From Colocasia esculenta (lineage: Eukaryota; Streptophyta; Magnoliopsida; Alismatales; Araceae): 64,000 nt of DNA. Under the pieces are notes generated by a model. The model did not search any database, had not been told where the DNA came from, and worked only from the letters and a program-made list of their open reading frames with translations. Location of the stretch: NCBI GenBank assembly GCA_014218235.1, contig CM024763.1:81640244-81704243 (forward strand), given 5' to 3'. The translations under genes were made by a program, and so were the position numbers. Position 1 is the stretch's first letter; each line of letters starts with the position of its first letter. Below are positions 52,200-62,772 of the stretch, in pieces.

Positions 52200-52720
52200 G
52201 ATATGGATTTGCTTGGAGTTGACTTCAGTTTTCTTCAGTCCGACTTTGCTCAAGATTTGATTTTGACGTCTTTCTTTCGAGACTTGCCTTCATAGCTTTG
52301 CTCGGGGACTTGATTTTGATATCTTCCTTCTGAATCTTGTCTTTCTGACTTTGTTCAAGATTTGATGGGAGATTCTGTCGGTGAGGCCCGCCTTTCTGGC
52401 TTTGCTCAATGGCTTGACTTTGGATTTGTCTCCTGAAACTTGTTTTTCTGACTTTGCTCAGGATTTGATTTTGAATTTCGGCTGCTGAGATTTGCCTTTC
52501 TGGCTTGACTTTTCGGCCTCATTTGATAACTCTCTCCTAAGACTTGCCTTTCTAACTTTGCTTGGGATTTGATTTGACATCTGCCTCCTGAATTTTGCCT
52601 TTTTGGCTTTACTCAGGATTTGATGGGAGATTCTGTTGCTGAGGCTCGCCTTCTTAGCTTTGCTTAACGGCTTGATTTCGACATCTTCTTTGAAGTTCAT
52701 CTTTTAGGCATGACACAAAG
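52200..52720. repeat. Repeat family alpha, E4 copy 1
   Basis: Units of about 60 bp with 'gccttttt/ctggctttgctcagg' and 'atttgattttga', as in E3 40,515-41,235. 52,720-52,984 is unassigned spacer. Confidence 0.8.
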
Positions 52721-52984
52721 CTTGAATTTCTTTCATATCATTGTTGCTTGAGTGGCATACCCTCCTCGAGCCGTCACACTAAGTGCCTGTATTGGATGAT
52801 TTCACAGTTGTCACATCTTCAAATTCGAATGACTCAACGTCCATAGATGTATATCTTGAGATTGAGGCTCTACTTCATCTGAAACATCTTCCTTCCATTC
52901 AAGTATTCGTCTCAGGCTCTTACTATGTCTTTCTGAGTGAGGCAGAATCTATTCCATCAGAAACCTCTCCTCCTTTTTTTTTTG

Positions 52985-54668
52985 GTTGGCAGTCCAAGTT
53001 GAAATCAAGTAGAGTTGGCAATCCAGACGAAACATGCAAGCCAACACTTACAAATGGGATCTAATGGAATTGACAGTCCAAAAGGGACGTATAAGTCAAA
53101 ACCAAGGTTTGCCGGATCGGAATCGGGAGGCGAATCGAATTTTTCTTGATCCAATTCGATTCCCCCCGAATCGACCCGAATCGATCCGAATCGGATCGAT
53201 TCTCATGGGTATAATATATATTATATATATATATATATCATATATATGATATTTATAATGTATAATATATATTACTAATATGATATATATATGAGGCGAA
53301 TCGGACCGAATCGATGGAATCGAGAATCGGGTTTTCCATGATTTGCCCCGATTCGGGAGAATCGGGCCGATCCGATTCGATCTGCCAAACCCTGGTCAAA
53401 ACCAAAGTTTGGGATTCAAGTAGGTTGATAGTCCAAAAGGGGCATGTAAGTCAACACTACAAGTGAAATTCAATGGAATTGACAGTCCGAAAGGGACATG
53501 TATGTCAAAACCAAAATTCGAGATTCAAGTAGGTTGACAGTCCAAAAGGAACATGTAAGTCAACAGACTCAACACTACACATGAAATTCAATGGAATTGA
53601 CAGTCCAAAAAGAACATGTAAGTCAAAACAAAAATTGAGATTCAAGTAGGTTGACAGTCCAAAAGGGACATGTGAGTCAACACTACAAGTAAAATTCAAT
53701 GGAGTTGACAGTCTGAAAGAGACATGTAAGTGAAAACCAAAATTCAAGATTCAAGTAGGTTGACAGTCCAAAGGGGACATATAAGTCAACACTACACATG
53801 AAATTCAATGGAATTGATAGTCCGAAAAGAACATGTAAGTCAAAACCAAAATTCAAGATTCAAGTAGGTTGACAGTCCAAAAGGGACATGTGAGTCAACA
53901 CTACAAGTAAAATTCAATGGAGTTGACAGTCTGAAAGAGACATATAAGTCAAAACCAAAATTCGAGATTCAAGTAGGTTGACAGTTCAAAGGGGACATGT
54001 AAGTCAACACTACAAGTAAAATTCAATGGAATTGACAGTTTGAAAGAGACATGTAAGTCAAAACCAAAATTCGAGATTCAAGTAGGTTGATAGTCCAAAA
54101 GGGACATGTGAGTCAACACTACAAGTAAAATTCAATGGAGTTGACAGTCTGAAAGAGACATGTAAGTGAAAACCAAAATTTGAGATTCAAGTAGGTTGAC
54201 AGTCCAAAGGGGACATATAAGTCAACACTACACATGAAATTCAATGGAATTGATAGTCCGAAAAGAACATGTAAGTCAAAACCAAAATTCAAGATTCAAG
54301 TAGGTTGACAGTCCAAAAGGGACATGTGAGTCAACACTACAAGTAAAATTCAATGGAGTTGACAGTCTGAAAGATACATGTAAGTCAAAACCAAAATTCG
54401 AGATTCAAGTAGGTTGACAGTTCAAGGGGGACATGTAAGTCAACACTACAAGTAAAATTCAATGGAATTGACAGTTTGAAAGAGACATGTAAGTCAAAAC
54501 CAAAATTTGAGATTCAAGTAGGTTGCCAGTCCAAAAGGGGCATGTAAGTCAACACTACAAGTGAAATTCAATGGAATTGACAGTCCGAAAGGGACATGTA
54601 AGTCAAAACCAAAATTTGAGATTCAATTAGGTTGACAGTCCAAAAGAAACATGTAAGTCAACACTACT
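52985..54668. repeat. 109-bp satellite-like array
   Basis: Each 109-bp unit is two related ~54-bp halves: one ends 'actacaagtaaaattcaatg', the other 'ccaaaattcgagattcaagt'. Unit starts (ttgacag) are at 53,651, 53,760, 53,869, 53,978 and 54,088. Blocks of four units (436-437 bp) are themselves repeated. A MITE interrupts at 53,103-53,394. Confidence 0.92.
53103..53394. mobile_element. hAT-type MITE copy 1 in E4
   Basis: CAAGGTTTGCCGGATCGG at the left and its near-complement ending CCAAACCCTG at the right, with perfect 8-bp duplication GTCAAAAC (53,095-53,102; 53,395-53,402). The core is an AT-dinucleotide palindrome. The same subfamily as 61,120-61,417 in opposite orientation. Confidence 0.9.
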
Positions 54669-54699
54669 TCTTTTTCTTCTTTCTCTTTTTTTTTTAATC

Positions 54700-57100
54700 T
54701 CTTTACTAGCATTAGCGCCCTTTCGGGTTTTTACCAATACTAGCCTCCTCTAGCTTTTTCCAACGCGCCCTTGCGGGTTTTCACGTCGAGGGGTTACCCA
54801 TTTTTGCCTGAGACACCCTTTCGGGTTTTCACCTCAGCCGGGTTATTGACCTTTTTACCTTTAAGTACACAACCAACCGCGTACTCAAGTCCGTCAGGGC
54901 TCCTCTATTTTAAGCCTCAATTTTCTTTTTCCTTCTTCTTTCTCTTCTTTTTTTTTTTTTTTGAGTGGAGTAGCCACGAGTTTGGATTTTGCATTTGTAG
55001 TTTGGGAATTGTTTCGGCTCGACCAGCCTTCGTGGCTTGGGGGCCGAGGTTTTTGGAATTTGGATATTGTCCTGACCTACCTTTGTGGTTTGTTGGTCAG
55101 GGGTTGGATTTGATTTGGGATTAGCCTATCTTTGTGGTTTGCTGGCTAAGGATGGGGTTTTGCCCTAACCTACCTTTGTGGTTTGCTGGCCAGGGGCTGG
55201 GATTAGATTTGATTTTGTCTACCTTTTGTGATTTGCTGACTAAAGTTTTGGGGTTTTGCCTTGACCTATCTTTGTGGTTTGCTGGTCAAGGCAGAGATTG
55301 GGTTTGGTTTAGCCTACCTTTATCGTTTATTGGCTTAAGTTCTGGGGTTTTGTCCTAACCTACCTTTGTGTTTGTTGGCCAAGGGCTAAGATTGGGTTTG
55401 GCTTTCGACTTAACCTACCTTAGTGGTTTGTTGGCTAAAGTTTGAGATTTTGGTTCTAACTTAGGCATCGTTAGGTATCATTTTTGTGGCGATTTTAGGG
55501 CCGAAAAATCTCTGACAAAGGAAAAGTAAAACCAAATATTTTGTAGGTGCATCAGCTTCTATTCTAATCAATTTTTTAGAGTAGGAAAGAGATAGAAAAA
55601 AAAAATCTCTCTCCTCCAATCCAAAAGCGAGCCATAGACAGTTTTTTTTTTGGATTTTGGGAAGGCGGACGTTGCTTTTCGTAGTGCAAAATAAATGATG
55701 ACAACGTAGAGTTTTTTTACTTATTTTTTACATGGTAAAGATGTGTAAAAAAATTTATTTGTACGAACGACACAACCTCTTCACATCATTGCGGGTACGA
55801 AGCTCCCCCTGCAAAATCAAAAATCTGTCGGGCCTGAAGAAAATTGATTTTGCCAAAGGCGCAGAACCAAATGATGCCTTAGCCTACCTTTGTGGTTTGC
55901 TAGCTAAGGGTTGGGTTTTTGGTTTTGACTTGGCCTATCTTTGTAGTTTGTTGGCCAAGGCAGAATGGGTGTTTGTAGCAAAGAGACCCACCGGTGAGAA
56001 TTTTTCCTTTTTCCTTTCTTCTTTTTTTTTTTTTTTTTATATTACCAACCCCAGCGCCTTTTCAGGTTTTTATTGGAGCTAGCCCCCTCTGACTTTTTCC
56101 AACGCGCCCTTGTGGGTTTTCACGTTGAGGGGTTACTCATTTTTGTTTGAGGCACCATTTTAGGTTTTCACCTCAACCGAGTTTTTAGACCTTTTTGTCC
56201 CTAGCTACCCTTAATATGGAGGCGGCTAAGTCTGCCAGGGCACCTCTATTTTAAGCCCCAATTTTTTTTCTTCTTTTTTTGAATGGAGTAGCCAGAATTT
56301 TGGACTCTAGGTTTGGATTTCGGGTTTTGACTTAGCCTACCTTGGTGGTTTGTTGGCCAAGAAAGGGATTCGATTTGCACTTAGCCTACCTTTGTGGTTT
56401 ACTGGCTAACGAAGGGATTTGACTTTTAAGTTAGCCTACCTTTGTGGTTTGCTGGCTAAGAAAAGGGTTTTCCAATTTAGACTTGGCCTACCTTTGTGGT
56501 TTGTTGGCTAAGATTTCGGGATTTGATGTTTGGTTTAGCCTACCTTTGTGGTTTATTGGCTAAGGAATTGGATTTCAAATTTGGATTTGGCCTACCTTTG
56601 TGGTTTGTTGGCTAAAGAAAGATTTGACTTGGGCTTAGCCTACCTTTGTGGTTTGCTGGCTAAGAAGTCGAGGTTTGGTTTGGACTTAGTCTACCTTTGT
56701 GGTTTGCTGGCTAAGGAGTTGAATTTGATTTGGGCTTAGCCTACCTTTGTGGTTTGCTGGCTAAGAAGTTGGATTTGATTTTCAAGTTGAATTTTGATCT
56801 GGCCAGCCATAAAGGCTTGTTGGCTAAGGATTTGAAAAAGAGATTTTTTTTATCATTTTTTTTTCACATTACCAACTTCGGCGCCCTTTCGGGTTTTCAC
56901 AGAAGCTGGCCCCCTCTAGTTTTTTCCAATGCGTCCTTGCGAGTTTTCACGTTGAAGGGTTATCCATTTTTGCCCGAGGTGCCCTTTCGGGATTTCACCT
57001 CAATCGGATTTTCCGACATTTTTACCCCAAAATACATGAGATGCCATATACTTGGGTCCGTCGGGGCACCTCCTTTTTAAGCCCCATTTTTTTTTTTGAC
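54700..57100. repeat. Beta and gamma super-repeats in E4
   Basis: Beta blocks (three or four 'cctttcgggttttcacc' words, bracketed by T runs) lie at about 54,708-54,925, 56,045-56,270 and 56,872-57,095. Between them are gamma stem-loop arrays (55,000-55,450, 55,880-55,975, 56,325-56,830) with a period of about 50 bp. A further diverged gamma stretch is at 57,160-57,340. Confidence 0.87.
55464..55878. mobile_element. Tourist-like (PIF/Harbinger) MITE
   Basis: 415 bp, ends GGCATCGTTAGGT and complementary GGCATCATTTGGT, flanked by TTA (55,461-55,463; 55,879-55,881). The 3-bp TTA duplication is typical for PIF/Harbinger. It cuts a gamma unit that can be read on both sides. Confidence 0.87.
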
Positions 57101-57829
57101 AAGATAACAACTACTGGATTGAAGCGTGGCACTTGGATCTGTTTCTTGAGGGTTTGGCTAGCTGGCTTTCATAGCTTGGTGGATGAGGATTCAGGATTTG
57201 GGATCTTAACTCGGCCTATCTTGATGATTTTTAGGCCAAAGATTTGGGATCTAAGTTTTCTGGGTTTCACCTGCCTTTAAGGTTTGTTGGCCAAAGGTTT
57301 GGAATTTGGGATTCAAGGTTTCGGCTGACCTTTATGGTTCTAGATTGGAGGGGGCGGTTGCCACGGTGGGACAAGGATAAGAATATCAGAGTGGTATGAA
57401 CAATGATTCCCCCTCTGTTGTTTGTTCATTCATTTTTTTTTTTAAATTGGGAATTGGTGCATCTTTCAAGGGTTGGTGAGGGCGTTATTGCCCCACGTTG
57501 CGACGTCGATTTGTTGCCACGGTGGTTTTAACCCCGGCTTTTGTGGCGCCATGTTGATCTTGTTGGTGAAAGGACTCCTGCTTTTGGGTTGGGAGGGTTG
57601 AGGGGCACCTTCCGATTAGGGTTGCCATATTGGACTATCCTTTTGAGGAGCTTAAGTTAACGATGTTTTTTGGCGTCACATCGACCCAGTCAGTTTCCTT
57701 CTGGTGCATTTGGAATTCAATATTAATTGCTCGCTTGATTATTTCGAGCAGTAAGTCTTGGAATTCAGCCATAAAGAGGCCAGGGTGTTGAAGGCTGATT
57801 CCGCCATCAACTTCTTATTTGGCTCGTCC
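57101..57829. other. E4 interior, unassigned
   Basis: On the minus strand around 57,640-57,720 a short readable segment 'FQMHQKETDWVDVTPKNIV' resembles another at about 61,790-61,860, so these are copies of one former coding piece, possibly gag. No intact frame. Confidence 0.45.
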
Positions 57830-58987
57830 CCTGATCTGTCCAGAACTTGTCTTCAAGGGTGGTTTTTTGGCCCCGCCTTGTTGAGTCTGCTCAACGTGCT
57901 TGTGATTGAGCTAGGCTTCTTAACCTTTTGTAAAGTTCAGTTTGAAATTCTCTTCTCGAGACTTGTCTTTCTGGATTTGCCCAACATTTAACTTGAGATC
58001 CTTCTTTTTGAATCTGCCTTTCTACTTTCTTCAGGACTCAATTTAACATTCGCTCCTAGATCTTTGCTTTCTACTTTGGTCTGAAGCTTGATTGTTGTTG
58101 GAACTGACCTTTCTGACTTGATCCAGGGACTGATTCAACATTTAGTTATTGGATCTTGTCTTTTCGGTTTGGTCCAAAGCTTGTCTTAGCATTTGGTTTC
58201 TAGAGCTGGCCTTTCTAGCTTAGCCTAGAAATTGATTCTTCATTTGATTTCTGGAGCTTGTCTTTCTAACTTGATTTGGAGCTTGAGTCATAATTTGGTT
58301 TCTGGCACTTGCCTTTCTGGCTTGGTCCAAAAATTGATTCATCATTTGGCTTCTGGAACTGGCCTTTCTAGCCTGATTCAAAGCTCAATTTGAGGTTTAT
58401 ACCTGAAGCTTGCCTTTCTGGCTTGGTCCAGAGCTCGATTCAATATTTACTTGCCGGAGCCGGCCTTCCTGGCTTGATTCAGAGCTCGATTCAATATTTG
58501 GTTCTTGAATCTTGCCTTTCTGACCTAGTCTAAACTTGACTTGGCATTTGACATTTTCCCCTGAAACTGGCCTTTCTGGCTTGGTCCATAGTTTGGATTA
58601 ACATTTTGCTTCTGGATCTGACCTTCATGGCTTAATCCAAAGATTGATTCATCTTTTGGATTCTAGGATTTGCCTTTCTGGCTTGGTCCAGAGATTGAAG
58701 CATCATTTGGTTTCTGGCATGGTTTACCGAATCGGAATCGGAAGGTGAATCGGGTTGCTCCTGATTCGCCCTGATTCCCCCAAAATCGGTCCGAATCGGA
58801 CGGATTCGCATGGGTATATTATATATATATAATATCATATGATATATATATAATTATATATATTGTATATATATTATATATATTACATATATCATATTTC
58901 AGACACATTTATATTGATTAAATACATATATGTAATATATATCATATTTATAATGTATAACATATATTACAAATATGTTATAATATT

Positions 58988-59042
<55 letters not shown>

Positions 59043-59280
59043 AGAATCGGGGCGAATCAGTAATCAGGGATCGGGTTTCCCCTGATTCGCACCGATTCGG
59101 GGGAATCGGGCCGATTCGCCCCAATTCGGCAAACCCTGGTTTCTGGAGCTGACCTTTTCTGGCTTAGTCCGAAAATTGATTCCTCATTTGATTTCTAGAG
59201 CTTGCCTTTTTGGATTGATCCAAAGTTTGACTTGGCATTTGGTGGCTAGAACTAGCCTTTTTGGCTTGGTCCAGAAATTC
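57830..59280. repeat. Repeat family alpha, E4 copy 2
   Basis: About 15 units of about 60 bp with 'cttgcctttctggcttggtc' and 'attcatcatttggtttctgg'. A MITE splits it at 58,718-59,138. Confidence 0.85.
58718..59138. mobile_element. hAT-type MITE copy 2 in E4
   Basis: CATGGTTTACCGAATCGG left end, complementary CAGGGTTTGCCGAAT right end, perfect 8-bp duplication GTTTCTGG (58,710-58,717; 59,139-59,146). The centre is a long (TA)n tract. Confidence 0.9.
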
Positions 59281-59539
59281 TGTCACGAGCATTTTTGGCA
59301 AGGGTTATTTGCTTATCCCTTGGATTCAGCTAGGGTTTAACTTGGAGTGTCAGCCATTATTCATTATAAGAGGCTGGGCTTCAATTACATGGGATTTCCT
59401 TAAGGCTGCTTTGGCTCGATATACTCTTAGCTACTTTGTGAGGATTCTTTCTTGTTACTGGCTTTCTTGGACTTCCTCCAGTGTGTGGATTACATTGATC
59501 GATTGACAGATCATGTTGGCCGATCGGTTTGGCTACTCC

Positions 59540-60100
59540 CACTCATGAGGTTGCAGTGGACTGGGCCATTTTGCATTGTGATGAGACGGTTTTGAATTGC
59601 CTTCTCCACCTTATCTTTGAAAATGTAACAATCTTCGATAATATGTCCCAACATCAATAGGTTCCTTTAACTTGTGGGTGCCTGCAACTTCTTCGGATTT
59701 GGCAGATATTTGGGCGATCCGCCGCTTCTTTGGTGCTTATACGCCTGGGTGGGATGGTGCCCCCAGTATGTCGAAGATTGAGACGTGATTGAGACCCATG
59801 CATGATTACCCTTTTCCACTCAGATTGGTTCCAAGGTTTGAGGTGTGAAGTTGGACTTCTGATACACGACCTTTCCCTTTGGTCCTTACGGACGTAGAGG
59901 GTTGGGGTTTTAGAGTGTAGCTTGTTGCTGGTCTGACATTTGTAGGGTTTGTCTACCCAAGCTTTTCTAATTACACAGGTCTCTTTCTTGAAGACTTGTA
60001 TTTGCTTCATCTCCGGAGGACATTTTTTGTTGTATTGCCCCCAATCTTGGATATGGACCCCTTTTTGAAGTTCATTGTATTTTCTTGCACTCAGCAAAGG
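59540..60100 (-). pseudogene. Gag-like zinc-knuckle relic in E4
   Basis: Minus strand. A frame from 60,097 ('YNELQKGVHIQDWGQYNKKC') leads, after a shift near 59,670, to 'MLGHIIEDCYIFKDKVEKAI'. The latter resembles the GH..EDCY.FKDKVE segment of Tat-type Gag zinc knuckles. Stops and shifts prevent translation. The match is by motif memory only. Confidence 0.5.
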
Positions 60101-61119
60101 AGTGTGAAACTGTTGGAGATTGAGATTGTTGGAACGTATGTGTCCTTTGGTATGGTTGGCTTGTCCCCACCGAGCTGAACACGAAGATTGTCAACAAGTA
60201 CAATCTTGTTGGAATTGGAGACGGTTGCCGCGAGCATTTTGCCATTATGGCTCTGTCATCATTCTTTCTTTTACTAGATTTGCCTTTCTGGCTTGCCTAG
60301 AACTTTGTTTGAAGCCTTCTTCTTTGGACTTACCTTGTTGGCTTTGCCAGGATTGGGCTAAGAGCCCTTCACTTTGGACTTCTTCTTGAACTCTTGCTTG
60401 TCAGAGCTATTTTACTTGACGTTTCGTCCGAGGCTTTGTCTCGACCATTATTTGGTATTTTTGCTGCTGGCTTTTCTTTGAGTTTTCATCCCCAGATATG
60501 TCTTTTGACTTTCTAAGTTGGCATTTTGCTTGGGTTGTTGCCTTGGAGGCTTTCATTCTTCAAGAATTTTTTTGACCCAGTCGGCCTCTTGGCTTGCCGC
60601 TGGGCTGACAACTAAGTAGATTTCACTACACTACATTGCTTGGGTTGTCCGAGCCTCTTCCTTGATGACCCCAAATTTGTTTCATACAAAGTTATTACAT
60701 ATGAAAGTCCCCCTTGCTTGTCCTTCGGGGCTGTGGCTTCCGACCATGCCCCCTTTTCATTGTGAGACTTGGATGCCATCTTCTTTCATTTTTGCCTTGA
60801 CTTGATATAGGCGATGATAGGGTTGCCCCCTTTGCTTGAATTTGCATGTTATGGGTTTCCACCAGTGCACTGGCTTCGAGACTTGAGCCTTAGGCACTGA
60901 CTTTCTTTTATTTCCGCCTTACTTGATGTAATTGGCAGGGCATGTTGTAGTGATTGCACAATAAGGACATGGTGGTCCCGTGGCAAGATTGGTTGGCCTT
61001 CTTCAAGCCACATGTGTTTTCTATTTTTTCTTCTTCTGATATGGAAGAGTCTTGTTAGGCTTGGACATAGCCGCAATAGGTTTTCTACCTTGGTGATGAT
61101 TCCTCCGCCTAGCAGGAAC
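60101..61119. other. E4 interior, unassigned
   Basis: No domain recognised. A weak alpha-type repeat ('tttgcctttctggcttgc') is at about 60,280-60,400. Confidence 0.4.
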
Positions 61120-61417
61120 CATGGTTTGGCGGATCGAATCGGATCGGCCCGATTCCCCCGAATCGGGGCGAATCATGGAAAACCCGATTCTCGATTCCAT
61201 CGATTTGGTCCGATTCACCTTATATATATAATTTATATATCATATTAGTAATATATATTATACATTATAAATATCATATATATGATATATTATATATAAT
61301 ATATATTACACCCATGAGAATCGATCCGATTCGGATCGATTCGGGTCGATTCGGGGGGAATCGAATCGGATCAAGAAAAATCCGATTCGCCTCTCGATTC
61401 CGATCCGGCAAACCTTG
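61120..61417. mobile_element. hAT-type MITE copy 3 in E4
   Basis: CATGGTTTGGCGGATCG left end, complementary CAAGGTTTGCCGGATCG right end, perfect 8-bp duplication GCAGGAAC (61,112-61,119; 61,418-61,425). Reverse-complementary to copy 1 along nearly its whole length. Confidence 0.92.
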
Positions 61418-62750
61418 GCAGGAACAACCCCATGGATTTCGTTGGCACTTAGCTTCATGAAGGTGCCTTCACTTTGTTGTTTCAAGCAACCACAACCAAA
61501 ACTAGGGTGGTGTTGTGCCTTGTTGGCAAGAGTGGTTTTGGACATGTACCATGTTGACATTTAGGCTTCGGAAGGAAGCACTTAGCCTTGATGCCCTCTG
61601 CGGAAGCTAACTGTTCAGCGTATTTCTTTAGCCTTCTTTTCAAAATTTCTCTTCTTTTATTCTTCTCATGCTTCTTAGCCTTAACCAACTTGGTTAGAGG
61701 AGAGACTTCTACCATTGCAGGTGGTCGAGGAATGCCCCTAGAGTTGGAATTGTTGCATGAAGCTTTCTTCTCAGGAGGTTTAAGTTAAGAGATTTTTTTC
61801 AGGGTCACAGTGACTCAACTAATCTCTTCTTGTTGCAGTTAAAAGGTGGCATTGATTGTCTGCTGGGATTTTGAGCAGTTTGCCATATTGTTGTCTTCTT
61901 GCTTTCTGAATTGTCCGGAGTTTGACTTGAGAGACCCCATCTTCATTTTGCTTTTGTGGCTTTGCTTATGGATACACTCAACATTTTTATCTTGGACTTT
62001 ACCTCCTTCTGGTTTTTCCCAAAATTTGTTTCGACATTTTTTTCTCGAGTATTATTCTTTTGGCTTTGCTCGAAATTCAATTTGATATTTCTTTGTCGAG
62101 ATTTACCTTCTTGGATTTGCTTTTGAGCCTCACCTTTGTCAAGGTAGGCATGAAGATTGTTGATGGTGATCATCTTACCAGATCTCAAGGTGATCGTCAT
62201 CGACTTTTTGCTTTTGTGGCCTTTAGGTCGTCCTCGTTGAGCAAGGGTGACACCAGAGGAAATTGAATTAGCCGAGTAAACCCAACCTTAAGAAGCATGG
62301 GGCTTGATGCCCCCAGTTGTAGCAGTGGTGATATGCCTGCTGCCTTCAACATTAGGAAGCTTGTTGCCCCCGTGGGGGTGGGTTTGTGCCCCCCCTTATG
62401 GCAACATGTTTGATGCTTCTAGTGTGGGCTTTTGGCCCTTTGTATCCGCCGGCTTGATGCCCCCATTGATGGGATTCTTTCCCTTTGTAGCAACAGGCTT
62501 GATGACCCTAACAGCAACAGTTTCGGCTGGAATGGCGTTACCTCCTGTTAGCAAAAACAACTTCAGATGAGCTTTATGCCATCATTTCAGCTTCAAAGGA
62601 GATCCTTCCTTTTTTGATTCCCCAAACAACAACTTCGGTCGGGGTAGTTTCAATAGCAAGGATTTTTCCTTTTGGATTTCTTGCAAGAGTATCACGGAGT
62701 CACAACCTTAAAGACAAGGTTATTCTTTGACAGAGATGAAACGTAGGAAA
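61418..62750. other. E4 interior next to the primer site, unassigned
   Basis: Minus-strand basic frames (for example 61,482-61,715 with 'KLVKAKKHEKNKRREILKRR') have no recognised domain. Leader or decayed gag is likely from position. Confidence 0.4.
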
Positions 62751-62772
62751 TGTCCCACCGGGCGTGCCAATT
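62751..62772 (-). other. E4 primer-binding-site-like sequence
   Basis: Minus strand AATTGGCACGCCCGGTGGGA directly after the LTR end (GTGTTAAACA). TGGCACGCC would pair with a tRNA ending GGCGTGCCA; I cannot name the tRNA. A similar string (GGGCGTGCCA on +) also lies inside the LTRs. Confidence 0.6.

Noticed and set aside
52985..54668. CRISPR-like regular repeats
   Set aside because: Units are adjacent without unique spacers, 109 bp long, with higher-order structure, inside a plant retrotransposon.
58863..59063. Tyr/Ile-rich small frame
   Set aside because: It is translation of the (TA)n core of a MITE.
59261..60389. Plus-strand small frames in the E4 interior as genes
   Set aside because: The only recognisable signal there is on the minus strand (gag-like knuckle), consistent with the orientation of E4.
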